A stretch of DNA of 13,565 nucleotides, taken from NCBI GenBank assembly GCA_022615275.1, contig JAKEHA010000050.1, positions 1-13,565 of the forward strand, given 5' to 3'. Position numbers and translations under genes: made by a program. Below are positions 6,437-13,565 of the stretch, piece by piece (position 1 is the first letter of the stretch; each line of letters opens with the position of its first letter). The DNA comes from Candidatus Latescibacterota bacterium. GTDB lineage: Bacteria > Krumholzibacteriota > Krumholzibacteriia > WVZY01 > JAKEHA01. Below the pieces are notes generated by a model, which saw only the letters and a program-made list of their open reading frames with translations, was not told the DNA's origin and searched no databases.

Positions 6437-7900
6437 ATGTCGCGCCTCTTCGTCGTCAACAATCCCAAGAACTGGCCGCTGCACATTCCCGGCGTCGACG
6501 TGGTGTCGGCGCGCGCGTACCTGACCGAGACCGCGTACAGCGACATCGATAATGCCAAGGTTTTCAACCTGTGCCGGTCGTACCGGTATATGAGCTCGGG
6601 CTATTACGTGTCGCTCCTGGCCGAAGCGCGCGGACACCGCGCCATCCCCAGCATCTTGACGCTCCAGGACATGCGCACCGAGGCGATTTTCCGTATTCGC
6701 TCGGAGGATTTGGACGATCTCATCCAGCGCACGCTCGCGCATCTCAAGGCCGAGCGCTACCAGCTCAACATCTACTTCGGCAAGACCACGGTGAAGCGCT
6801 ACGAGCGCCTCGCGCAGCAGCTGTTTTCCTTCTTCGAAGCACCCTTGCTGCGCGCGCACTTCCACTACGAGAAGAAGAAGTGGGAGCTGGACCAGGTCTA
6901 TCCGATCGCGGTCAACGATATTCCCGACTGGCAGCGCCCCTTCGTCGTCAACGCGGCCAGCGAGTACTTCGAGAAGCTCGAGCGCCGGCCGCGCCGGCGC
7001 CGGAGTTATCGCTACGACCTCGCCATCCTCTACAACCCCGACGAAGCCGAGCCGCCCTCCGACCCGCGCGCGCTGCGCAAGTTCTGCAAGGCGGCCGAAG
7101 CGATCGGCATGGATCCCGAGTACATCGTGCGCGACGACTATCGCCGCGTGGCCGAATTCGACGCCTTGTTCATAAGAGAAACGACGGCGGTCAACCACCA
7201 CACGTACCGCTTCGCGCGCCGCGCCGCCGCGGAGGGACTGGCCGTCATCGACGACCCCGAGTCGATCATTCGCTGCACCAACAAGGTCTACCAGGCCGAG
7301 ATGTTCGACCGCTACCGTCTCCCCACACCCAAGACGATGATCGTCCACCGCGACAACGCCAACCAGATCGCCGACACTCTGAGCCTCCCCTGTGTCGTGA
7401 AGCAGCCCGACAGCTCGTTCTCGCAGGGTGTGGTCAAGCTCAACACGCTCATGGAGCTGCGCGACGAAGTCGAACGGCGTCTGGAGAGTTCGGATCTATT
7501 GATCGCGCAGGAGTTCATGCCCACCGACTTCGACTGGCGCGTGGGAGTGCTGGAGGGCAAGGCGCTCTACGTGTGCCGCTATTTCATGGCGCGTCGCCAC
7601 TGGCAGATCCTCAAGAAGACCAAGCGCGGCGCCCTGACCAGCGGCAAGGTCGAAACGCTCGCGGTCGCGCGCGCGCCGCGCGAGGTGATCCGCCTCGCCA
7701 CCACCGCCGCCCGTGCCGTCGGCGACGGATTCTACGGCGTGGACTTGAAGCAGCGCGGCTCGGACTTCTTCTTGATCGAGGTCAACGACAACCCCAGCAT
7801 CGAGGCGGGCTACGAGGACAAGGTCATCGGCGACAAGCTCTACGCGCGCATCATGAAGTCGCTCTTGCAGCGCGTCGAGCGCATCAAGGGCCAGTCATGA
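6437..7900 (+). CDS. RimK-type ATP-grasp carboxylate-amine ligase with RLAN-like N-terminal domain
   Basis: 487 residues; start at 6437 follows GGAG (6426-6429) by seven bases. Residues about 1-160 match my memory of the RLAN domain (RimK-like ATP-grasp N-terminal): VNNPKNWPL (7-15), ARAYLT (25-30), KVFNLCRSYRYMSSGYYVSLLAEARGH. A basic linker (RRPRRRR, 183-189) precedes the ATP-grasp part at about 195-480: TNKVYQAE with Lys283, VVKQPDSSFSQGVVK with Lys322 (nucleotide binding and glycine-rich-type loop), AQEFMP (357-362), DWRVGVLEG, YGVDLK with Asp436, and the metal-binding IEVNDNPSIEAG (447-458) with Glu448, Asn450 and Asn452. Such enzymes activate a carboxylate as acyl phosphate and join it to an amine; RimK itself adds glutamates to ribosomal protein S6. 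It overlaps the next gene by ATGA. Substrate unknown; it is not ordinary rimK because of the large N-terminal domain. Confidence 0.88.
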   Translation: MSRLFVVNNPKNWPLHIPGVDVVSARAYLTETAYSDIDNAKVFNLCRSYRYMSSGYYVSLLAEARGHRAIPSILTLQDMRTEAIFRIRSEDLDDLIQRTLAHLKAERYQLNIYFGKTTVKRYERLAQQLFSFFEAPLLRAHFHYEKKKWELDQVYPIAVNDIPDWQRPFVVNAASEYFEKLERRPRRRRSYRYDLAILYNPDEAEPPSDPRALRKFCKAAEAIGMDPEYIVRDDYRRVAEFDALFIRETTAVNHHTYRFARRAAAEGLAVIDDPESIIRCTNKVYQAEMFDRYRLPTPKTMIVHRDNANQIADTLSLPCVVKQPDSSFSQGVVKLNTLMELRDEVERRLESSDLLIAQEFMPTDFDWRVGVLEGKALYVCRYFMARRHWQILKKTKRGALTSGKVETLAVARAPREVIRLATTAARAVGDGFYGVDLKQRGSDFFLIEVNDNPSIEAGYEDKVIGDKLYARIMKSLLQRVERIKGQS

Positions 7901-9162
7901 CACTTCGGTTGTTCGAAGGCGTCGGGCTCGAGCTGGAGTACATGGTCGTGCGAGCGGATTCGCTCGACATCCTCCCGGTCGTCGACCAATTGATGCACGC
8001 GGTCGCGGGCGAATACGAAGCCGAGATCGAGCGCGGCCCGCTGGCGTGGTCCAACGAACTCGTCAATCATGTGGTGGAGCTCAAGACCAACGGCCCCGCG
8101 CCGGCGTTGTTTCGCCTCGACGAGATCTTCGCGGCGCACGTGGACGAGATCGGCGCGCTTTTGCAGCCGATGGGCGGTCGTCTGATGCCGACCGCCGCGC
8201 ACCCATGGATGGACCCCGAGCGCGACACCGTGCTGTGGCCGCACGAGATGGGCGAGGTGTACCGCGCCTTCGACCGCATCTTCGGGTGCAAGGGTCACGG
8301 CTGGTCGAACCTGCAGTGCGTGCACTTGAACCTCCCCTTCCACGGCGACGATGAGTTTGCGCGCTTGCACGCGGCCATTCGCCTGGCGCTGCCGTTGATC
8401 CCCGCGCTGGCGGCCAGTTCGCCCATCGTCGACGCGCGCTTGACGGGGCTCATGGACAGCCGCATGCACTACTATCGAGAGAACCAGAAGCGCATCCCGT
8501 CGATCGCGGGCAGCGTGATCCCGGAGCCGGTGTACTCGAAGCGCGAGTACGAGGAGCGCATTCTCGGACCGATGTACGTCGACATCGCGCCCCACGACCC
8601 GGACGGGATTCTGCAGGAAGAATGGCTCAACGCGCGCGGCGCCATCGCGCGCTTCGACCGCGACGCGATCGAGATTCGCATCATCGATACCCAAGAATGC
8701 CCGACCGCCGATCTGGCCGTCTCGCACGCGCTCACCTGCGTCTTGCGCGCGCTGGTGCGGGAGCGCTGGCAACCCCTCGAGCGCCAGAAGCGCTTTGGCA
8801 CCGACGCGCTCAATACGATCCTGTTGGCAACCACGCGCGACGCGGAAGCCGCGGCGATCGAGGACAGCGACTTCCTGGAAGCCTTCGGCGTGCGCGCGAA
8901 GCGGGCGCGCGCGGGAGAGGTGTGGGAGCACCTGGTCGAAACCTGCGTGGCCGGCGACGCCGAATTCACCACCGGGCGGGCGGCGGTCCTGGGTACTCTA
9001 CTGGGCGAGGGCACCCTCGCGCGCCGCGTCGTCCGTGCGGTGGCGGGCGAGAACCCGAGTGTCGCGGCCCGCTTGTCGCTCCCCCGCGAGCGCCTGCACG
9101 AGGTGTACGCCGAATTGTGCGATTGTTTGAAGGAGAACCGGACCTTTCATGCGCAAGCGTAA
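7897..9162 (+). CDS. GCS2-type carboxylate-amine ligase (glutamate-cysteine-ligase-like)
   Basis: 421 residues; the ATG at 7897 shares ATGA with the stop of the ATP-grasp gene, indicating coupled translation. The in-frame sequence upstream of 7897 is only an alternative reading of that gene. Family marks are the early acidic GVGLELEYMV (8-17, Glu12 and Glu14), SNELVNHVVELKT (52-64), the metal/ATP-site QCVHLNLPF (140-148), AASSPIVDARLTGLMDSR (172-189) and the C-terminal AIEIRIIDTQECPTADLAV (257-275). Members use ATP to form an amide between a carboxylate, typically the gamma-carboxyl of glutamate, and an amine. True glutathione synthesis is unlikely: there is no gshB partner, and the protein sits with a second ligase, a peptidase and an amidohydrolase. 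The last 14 bases overlap the next gene. Confidence 0.87.
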   Translation: MTLRLFEGVGLELEYMVVRADSLDILPVVDQLMHAVAGEYEAEIERGPLAWSNELVNHVVELKTNGPAPALFRLDEIFAAHVDEIGALLQPMGGRLMPTAAHPWMDPERDTVLWPHEMGEVYRAFDRIFGCKGHGWSNLQCVHLNLPFHGDDEFARLHAAIRLALPLIPALAASSPIVDARLTGLMDSRMHYYRENQKRIPSIAGSVIPEPVYSKREYEERILGPMYVDIAPHDPDGILQEEWLNARGAIARFDRDAIEIRIIDTQECPTADLAVSHALTCVLRALVRERWQPLERQKRFGTDALNTILLATTRDAEAAAIEDSDFLEAFGVRAKRARAGEVWEHLVETCVAGDAEFTTGRAAVLGTLLGEGTLARRVVRAVAGENPSVAARLSLPRERLHEVYAELCDCLKENRTFHAQA

Positions 9163-9868
9163 GCTCGGACTCGTCATCTCATGCGAGCACGCGGGCAACC
9201 GCGTGCCGCCGCAGTATCGTGCGCTGTTCCGCGGTCACGCGAAGGTACTGGCATCGCACCGCGGCTGGGACCCGGGGGCCCTGGACGTGGCGCGCGCGAT
9301 CGCCTTCGCGTCCCACGCGCCGCTGCTCGCCAACACGACCACGCGTCTGCTGATCGAATGCAACCGCTCGATCGGGTCGCCGGAGCTGTTATCCGAATTC
9401 ACGCGCGACCTCGACACCGCCGACCACATGCGCTTGCTCATCGCCCACTATCTTCCCCACCGGCGCGCGGTCGATACCGCGATTCGCCGTGCGTTGCGCC
9501 GCCACGAACGCGTCGTGCACATCGGTGTGCACACGTTCACGCCGGTACTCAAGGGGCGAAAACGAACCGCGGACATCGGGCTGCTCTACGACCCCATCCG
9601 TCCCATCGAAGTCGAGATCGCCGACGCGCTGGCGCTCCGGCTCCGCGCCGTGGCACCCAAGCTGCGCGTGCGCCGCAACTACCCCTACCGGGGCTCGTCG
9701 GACGGGCTCACGACTACCCTTCGCCGGCGGTTTCCGGGGTCTCGGTACGCCGGAATCGAGATCGAGGTCAACCACGGGCTCTTGGGGAAACCGACTGTGT
9801 GGAAACAGGTTAGGAGCGGGATGGCGGACGTCGTGCGGGTCACCATTCAGCTTTCGCAAGATTCTTGA
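9149..9868 (+). CDS. N-formylglutamate amidohydrolase-like (FGase family) hydrolase
   Basis: 239 residues, overlapping the GCS2 gene by 14 bases; AAGGAG (9130-9135) is 13 bases upstream, longer than usual, but no earlier in-frame start is available. Family motifs are LVISCEHAGNRVP (8-20), HRGWDPGA (37-44), LLIECNRS (67-74), HIGVHTFTP (124-132), NYPYRGSSDGLTT (177-189) and the terminal GIEIEVNH (202-209). His and Glu residues in SCEH and the HTF and EIEVN blocks are the probable zinc ligands by family analogy. The classic enzyme releases formate from N-formylglutamate in histidine degradation, but no hut genes are present here. In this operon it more likely hydrolyses an amide, perhaps a gamma-glutamyl or N-acyl bond, in the product of the two ligases. 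The next feature downstream is a terminator. Confidence 0.85.
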   Translation: MRKRKLGLVISCEHAGNRVPPQYRALFRGHAKVLASHRGWDPGALDVARAIAFASHAPLLANTTTRLLIECNRSIGSPELLSEFTRDLDTADHMRLLIAHYLPHRRAVDTAIRRALRRHERVVHIGVHTFTPVLKGRKRTADIGLLYDPIRPIEVEIADALALRLRAVAPKLRVRRNYPYRGSSDGLTTTLRRRFPGSRYAGIEIEVNHGLLGKPTVWKQVRSGMADVVRVTIQLSQDS

Positions 9869-9967
9869 GGGAGCGTCGTGATGTCGGTCTCCGTCGCGGG
9901 TCGAACCAAGTAGACGGTCGCTTGCGCGACGTATCCCCGAGCCAGCGCACGACCGGAGAAACGGAAG

Positions 9968-10007
9968 CGGGTCACGTCCTTCGAAAGACGTGACCCGTTT
10001 CTTCTTC
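9968..10007 (+). terminator. Rho-independent terminator of the ligase operon, possibly bidirectional
   Basis: Perfect 11-base arms CGGGTCACGTC (9968-9978) and GACGTGACCCG (9987-9997), loop CTTCGAAA, then TTTCTTCTTC (9998-10007). It lies about 100 bases past the hydrolase stop. On the minus strand the hairpin is followed by the pyrimidine-rich CTTCCGTTTCTCC, so it may also stop transcripts of the convergent aminotransferase gene. The remaining gap (9869-9967 and 10008-10042) shows nothing else I can support. Confidence 0.75.
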
Positions 10008-10042
10008 GGGTCGATCGCACACGTACTGGCCAGGCAGGCGAT

Positions 10043-11365
10043 CTAGCGGGCCACCCAATCCGCCATCAGATCGATTGCGTGCTGCGTGTGGCCGCAATTG
10101 GCGCGCAGGAACTCTTCGGTCACCGGCGCGTCCCTCGCAACCACCTCGAGACTCGACATCGCCTTGGCCCCGTCGAAATCCACCAACGAGGCGCGCAGCG
10201 TCAATTCGTTCGCGGGGCGGCCGAATTCGGTGCCGGGCAGCGTTGCAACGCCGGTCTCCTCGAGCAGTTTCTCGCACAGCGTGCGGCTGTTCGTGACGCC
10301 GCGCGCGCGCAGCTTCTCGGCTAGCGGTGAGAAGTCCGGGAACAGATAGAATGCACCGGCCGGGCGCAACACGGAGGCACCGGCCGCTTCGAGTCGCGCC
10401 GCACTCCACGCCCCCAGTGCGCCCAAAATCCGCCGCGCCAGCCACAGATACTGCTCGAGGCTTTCGCTCCCGCGGAACGCCTGCACCGCCGCGTACTGGA
10501 TGGGAGCCGACGTGGAGGTGTAGGTCTCGCTCGCGACGGTCGCCATCGCTTCCAACAGCCAGTCCATCGTGCTGGGAAACGAAAACGTCCCCAAGCGCCA
10601 ACCGCCGGCGCCGCACCACTTCGACAAACCGCTCGAGATGATGGTTCCCTCCGGGTAGAAGCGCGCGATGGACACGTGCTGTCCCGAAAACGTGAGTTCG
10701 CCGTAGATCTCGTCCGAAAGCACGACGACGCGATAGGTACGCGCGACGTCCGCGAGCGCTTCGAGCTGGTCCGCGGTGAACGAGCCGCCGGTCGGATTAC
10801 TGGGATAGTTGAGAAGCACGACACGGGGCCGGTCGGGGTCGTCGCGACAGACCGCTTCCAACTCGGCCGGCGTCAGTAGCCATCCATTGTCACGCCGCGT
10901 GTGCACCCAGTGAATCTGCCGTCCTGCGATGCGCGCTTGCGGCGCGTAGGAAACCCAAGCCGGGCTGGGAATGACGATCTCTCCGTAGTAGACGAGCTGC
11001 AGAATGAACATCAGCTCTTTCGAGCCGGGACCGATCAGCACGTCGTCCGCGGTGCGCGGTACGCCTTGCGAGCGAATGTTGTACTCCGCGACCGCTTCGC
11101 GCAGCGCGGGCAAGCCGCGCACCGGCAAGTAGTCCTTCTGATGCGCGTTGACGCGCAGCTCTTCGACCACCGGACGCGGCACCGGAAACGGGGACTGCCC
11201 CAAACCCAGCCGGTACACGTCGCGACGCTCCGCGCGCATGGCCGCGCAGCGTTCCTGGATCGCGAGTGTGGCCGAGGGCGTCGTGCCCCGCACGCTCAAG
11301 TTCAAGTGGACGTCGGGGTGATGGTCTCGCGAATGGTCCGCGGCGCTCCGCCTTCGTGCCGCCAT
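10043..11365 (-). CDS. PLP-dependent aminotransferase, class I/II (fold type I)
   Basis: 440 residues; the ATG at 11365 overlaps the stop of the upstream aminomutase gene in TGATG, so the two are translationally coupled. The frame stays open far upstream, but that part reads through the recognised aminomutase in another frame. Class I motifs are present: YLPVRGLPALREAVAEY (79-95), GPGSKELMF (112-120), LNYPSNPTGG (185-194, Asn190), SDEIYG (217-222, Asp218 and Tyr221), the PLP lysine Lys249 in SSGLSKWCGAGGWRLG, FPAGAFY-like PAGAFYLFPD (335-344) and the carboxylate-binding Arg391 in LTLRASL. The lysine motif has WCGAGGWR where most aspartate/tyrosine types have TFAMTGWR, suggesting an unassigned subgroup. 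The role is transfer of an amino group between an amino acid and a 2-oxo acid. The substrate is likely tied to the aminomutase; identity unknown. Confidence 0.88.
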   Translation of the reverse strand: MAARRRSAADHSRDHHPDVHLNLSVRGTTPSATLAIQERCAAMRAERRDVYRLGLGQSPFPVPRPVVEELRVNAHQKDYLPVRGLPALREAVAEYNIRSQGVPRTADDVLIGPGSKELMFILQLVYYGEIVIPSPAWVSYAPQARIAGRQIHWVHTRRDNGWLLTPAELEAVCRDDPDRPRVVLLNYPSNPTGGSFTADQLEALADVARTYRVVVLSDEIYGELTFSGQHVSIARFYPEGTIISSGLSKWCGAGGWRLGTFSFPSTMDWLLEAMATVASETYTSTSAPIQYAAVQAFRGSESLEQYLWLARRILGALGAWSAARLEAAGASVLRPAGAFYLFPDFSPLAEKLRARGVTNSRTLCEKLLEETGVATLPGTEFGRPANELTLRASLVDFDGAKAMSSLEVVARDAPVTEEFLRANCGHTQHAIDLMADWVAR

Positions 11366-12771
11366 CACTCCCACTCCACCGAGCCGAAGAGGACCAGCGG
11401 ACGCCGGCGATCCGGCCGGTCGCCCCACGCGGGCTGACGGCGCCCGCGCTTGATCTCCTCCATGCTGCGCTCGAAGAAGAAGGACGATTCGTCGAAGGCG
11501 GGCACGAGATCGTCGAGCCAGGTGGCGCTCGCGTCGAACTTGGCGAAGAACGGCTTGTTGACCCACGCCGGTTCGCGCGCCTGCAAGAACTTCAACACGA
11601 AGACCTTCTCGCCGTGAATCTCCGCGACCCCGTCCACCAGCACCTTGCCGGGCGTGGCCGACATCGAAGGACCGCGCACGGTGCGCGCCAGACCGGAAAG
11701 CTGCGTGTACGCGTTCGTGAATATGTCGAATGCGCGTGCCAGCGGCACCTGGAAATAGTTCTTGGGACCCGTGTCGCGCTCGACGAACATGTAGTACGGA
11801 ATCGCGCCCAGCGCGACCTGTGTGCGCCACATTTCCGACCACGTCTTCGCGTTGTCGTTCACGTGCCGCACGATCGGGGCCTGGCAGCGAACCACGGCAC
11901 CCGTGTCGATGATGCGTCGCAACGCATCCTGCGCGGCGGGCGTCTCGAGCTCGCGCGGGTGGCTGTAGTGCGCCATGATGGCGACGTGCCGTCCCGCCTT
12001 GCGCATCTGCTCGAAGAGCTTGAGGAGGTCGTCGGCGTCCGGATCGGTCAGAAAACGGTACGGCCAGTACGCCGTCGCTTTGGTCCCGATGCGAATGCTG
12101 ACCAGATGCTTGAACTCGTCCTCGAGCAGCGGCTCGATGTAGCGGCGTAGGACCGCCGTCTTCATGATCATCGGATCGCCGCCGGTGAACAGCACGCTCT
12201 GGACTTCTTTGTGCGCCTTCAAGTAGGCGGCCAGCGATTCGGATTCGCGGGCTGCGAACTTCAAGTCGTCGATCCCCACGAACTGCGCCCATCGGAAGCA
12301 ATACGTGCAGTAGGCGTGGCAGGTCTGCCCTTGACTCGGAAACACCAGCACGGTTTCGCGATACTTGTGCTGCAACCCGGGCACCGGCTCGTTGTCCAAC
12401 GACGGCACGTTGAGCTCCATCTGCCCGGCCGGGTGCGGGTTCATTCGCATTTGGACCTCGCGCGCGGACGCCTTGATCTTGGCTTCGGCAGCGCCCGCGC
12501 GCAGGAGCTTGACCATGCGGTCCAGGTCGCGTGGGTCCAGCATCCCCTCTTGGGGAATCGTGAGCTGGAACATGGGGTCGTCGGGGACGCGCCTCCAGTC
12601 GATGAGCTCGTCGACGACGTATTCGTTCACGCGGAACGGGAGCACCCGCGCGACCGCTTTCATGCGCAGGAGCCGATCGGCGTCGTAGGCGCGCAATTGC
12701 GGGATGCGGTCGATGTCGCGCTCGGTGAACGCGCGGTACCTCCGAGGCTGGATCCGGGATTTGCGAATCAT
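11365..12771 (-). CDS. KamA-like radical SAM, PLP-dependent 2,3-aminomutase family protein
   Basis: 468 residues. The start at 12771 is preferred over the in-frame start 24 codons earlier because AAAGGAG (12783-12777) lies five bases before it, and the earlier segment holds the likely promoter. The [4Fe-4S] motif is CHAYCTYC (Cys151, Cys155, Cys158), followed by LFTGGDPM (194-201), the SAM-contact region. The probable PLP lysine is Lys376 in SMSATPGK, where lysine 2,3-aminomutase has a glycine-rich PGGGGK. Family enzymes use 5'-deoxyadenosyl radical and PLP to move an alpha-amino group to the beta carbon. By eye Asp306 (HVNDN) matches the lysine-binding Asp293 of clostridial KamA, while the Asp330 position is Arg332 (YYMFVERD). 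Together with aromatic residues after the cluster (FRWAQF instead of TRRRF), this argues against lysine as substrate. EpmB is less likely because of length. Confidence 0.85.
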   Translation of the reverse strand: MIRKSRIQPRRYRAFTERDIDRIPQLRAYDADRLLRMKAVARVLPFRVNEYVVDELIDWRRVPDDPMFQLTIPQEGMLDPRDLDRMVKLLRAGAAEAKIKASAREVQMRMNPHPAGQMELNVPSLDNEPVPGLQHKYRETVLVFPSQGQTCHAYCTYCFRWAQFVGIDDLKFAARESESLAAYLKAHKEVQSVLFTGGDPMIMKTAVLRRYIEPLLEDEFKHLVSIRIGTKATAYWPYRFLTDPDADDLLKLFEQMRKAGRHVAIMAHYSHPRELETPAAQDALRRIIDTGAVVRCQAPIVRHVNDNAKTWSEMWRTQVALGAIPYYMFVERDTGPKNYFQVPLARAFDIFTNAYTQLSGLARTVRGPSMSATPGKVLVDGVAEIHGEKVFVLKFLQAREPAWVNKPFFAKFDASATWLDDLVPAFDESSFFFERSMEEIKRGRRQPAWGDRPDRRRPLVLFGSVEWE

Positions 12772-12814
12772 CCTGGCTCCTTTCGAGGAAGAAGGTGTGG
12801 ACCGTGTGGCCACA

Positions 12815-12843
12815 AAGATAGGCAATACCGCGAGACCCGGCAA
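12815..12843 (-). promoter_or_regulatory. Candidate promoter of the aminomutase-aminotransferase unit
   Basis: Minus strand: -35 TTGCCG (12843-12838), 17-base spacer, -10 TATCTT (12820-12815). It occupies the 76-base gap after the ClC stop and would give a leader of about 35-40 bases, so the unit need not depend on the ClC gene. Confidence 0.45.
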
Positions 12844-12847
12844 CCCT

Positions 12848-13565
12848 TTACGCGCCGTTGCTGGAGGGGCGCCGCTCGAGCTCCGTCAGTATCAGCCGCT
12901 TGCTCTGCTCATAGAATGACGGCCCGCCCGCGATGCGCGAACTGCCCAACGCGATCAGCGCGGTCAGCATCATGGGAAAGATCGCGCTGTGACGGTCCGT
13001 CATTTCCAAGATCAACACGAACGACGTCAGCGGGGCGCGCGTGAGCCCGGTCAAGACCGCGATCATGCCCAAGAGCGCGAGCAGGATCGCGTTCGATCCC
13101 GGCCACCACGTGGACACCCACGACCCGGTGCTCGCGCCGATGGCGAGAAACGGCGCAAATACACCGCCCGCGCAACCGCTCAAGTACGACGCACCCGTGG
13201 AGACAATGCGAACCAGCACGAGTTCCGCGCTGGCAACCGTCTCGCCGGAGAGAATTTGCGACACCAGCCGGTTGCCCGGTCCCAGCGCGCGCGGGTCGAC
13301 GAGTGCGAGGCCGGCCACGACCAATCCGGCCAGCACCGCCATGCCCAGCCCGGCGCGCAGCGGGCGCTCGCGGGCCGACTGTCGAATCGCTCTCGTCCCT
13401 CGAAACAGCGCGTTGCCCAGGAACGCGCCCAAGAGGCCGCCCACGAACCCCACGGCGATCGCCGCCGGAATCACCGCGAGCCCGGTCTTGCCGATGCGCG
13501 GAAAACCGAGGTAAAGGTAACTTCCCACCAACCATTGCGACACCAAGCCGGCGACGAGCACCGCC
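12848..13565 (-). CDS. ClC-family chloride channel/transporter, C-terminal half
   Basis: Partial: about 239 residues up to the TAA at 12850-12848; the N-terminal half is beyond the right edge. It is strongly hydrophobic with several membrane helices. ClC signatures are SYLSGCAGGVFAPFLAIGAS (the GGxFAP selectivity loop), TRAPLTSFVLILEMTD and, near the end, GGPSFYEQ, whose Tyr corresponds to the chloride-coordinating Tyr445 of E. coli ClC. There is no C-terminal CBS pair; the protein ends shortly after the last helix (LILTELERRPSSNGA), as in short prokaryotic ClC proteins. The gating glutamate (Glu148) and proton glutamate (Glu203) regions are not in the window, so channel versus H+/Cl- exchanger cannot be told. 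It lies in the inner membrane. Confidence 0.92.
   Translation of the reverse strand, partial: AVLVAGLVSQWLVGSYLYLGFPRIGKTGLAVIPAAIAVGFVGGLLGAFLGNALFRGTRAIRQSARERPLRAGLGMAVLAGLVVAGLALVDPRALGPGNRLVSQILSGETVASAELVLVRIVSTGASYLSGCAGGVFAPFLAIGASTGSWVSTWWPGSNAILLALLGMIAVLTGLTRAPLTSFVLILEMTDRHSAIFPMMLTALIALGSSRIAGGPSFYEQSKRLILTELERRPSSNGA

Noticed and set aside
5708..7348. A 546-codon open frame on the minus strand, opposite the C39-like and ATP-grasp genes
   Set aside because: Low-complexity Val/Arg/Ala/Asp-rich translation with no motif, lying antisense to two clearly recognised enzymes. Long antisense frames are expected in DNA this GC-rich.
7840..8931. A 363-codon minus-strand frame opposite the GCS2 ligase gene
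   Set aside because: It is the antisense of conserved GCS2 motifs and its composition is that of a reverse reading of GC-rich codons.
7897..9868. Glutathione synthesis plus histidine degradation as the role of the GCS2 and FGase genes
   Set aside because: No glutathione synthetase or hut genes are present, and the genes overlap each other and a non-RimK-like ATP-grasp gene. The motifs give family, not that pathway.
11366..12301. Upstream extension of the aminotransferase frame, giving a 752-residue protein
   Set aside because: The extra 312 residues are an alternative frame of the aminomutase gene and show no homology. The TGATG junction gives a better start.

Overview
The window is GC-rich, chromosomal-looking bacterial DNA with twelve protein-coding genes, two of them cut by the window edges. 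Intergenic regions are short and none exceeds 300 bases. I saw no tRNA, rRNA, CRISPR array, transposase or insertion-sequence end. Sec-type signal peptides, periplasmic-type enzymes and sigma70-like promoters with GCTAnnAT-type -10 elements suggest a Gram-negative bacterium. The fused chorismate mutase/prephenate dehydrogenase recalls Gammaproteobacteria. However, the divergent TrmB and the small POTRA-like secreted protein recall Acidobacteriota or other deep lineages, so I do not assign a phylum.

Layout. 1-568 (minus) is the N-terminal part of a secreted selenium-binding-protein/methanethiol-oxidase homologue. It is divergent from a secreted prolyl oligopeptidase (792-2867, plus). Two small secreted proteins follow on the minus strand: one with a Cys-containing CPxxVxCVWxG motif (2901-3362) and a single POTRA-like domain (3471-3788). 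Divergent from these, the plus strand carries tyrA (3914-5068) and trmB (5072-5695).

5723-9868 (plus) is the most interesting block. It is a tight cluster of a C39-like cysteine peptidase, a RimK-type ATP-grasp ligase with an extra N-terminal domain, a GCS2-type carboxylate-amine ligase and an N-formylglutamate-amidohydrolase-like hydrolase. Junctions are 3 nt apart, then overlap by 4 nt and 14 nt. Two different amide-bond-forming enzymes sit with two amide-bond-breaking enzymes, which suggests a system that makes and trims a small peptide or modifies a protein tail. It has its own promoter, placed so that the first gene is probably leaderless or nearly so.

A strong hairpin terminator (9968-10007) separates this block from a convergent two-gene minus-strand unit: a radical-SAM, PLP-dependent aminomutase of the KamA fold (start 12771) and a fold-type-I aminotransferase that begins inside the aminomutase stop codon. 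Residues at the KamA substrate and PLP positions differ from true lysine 2,3-aminomutase, so the substrate is open. The window ends in the C-terminal half of a ClC-family chloride transporter (minus).
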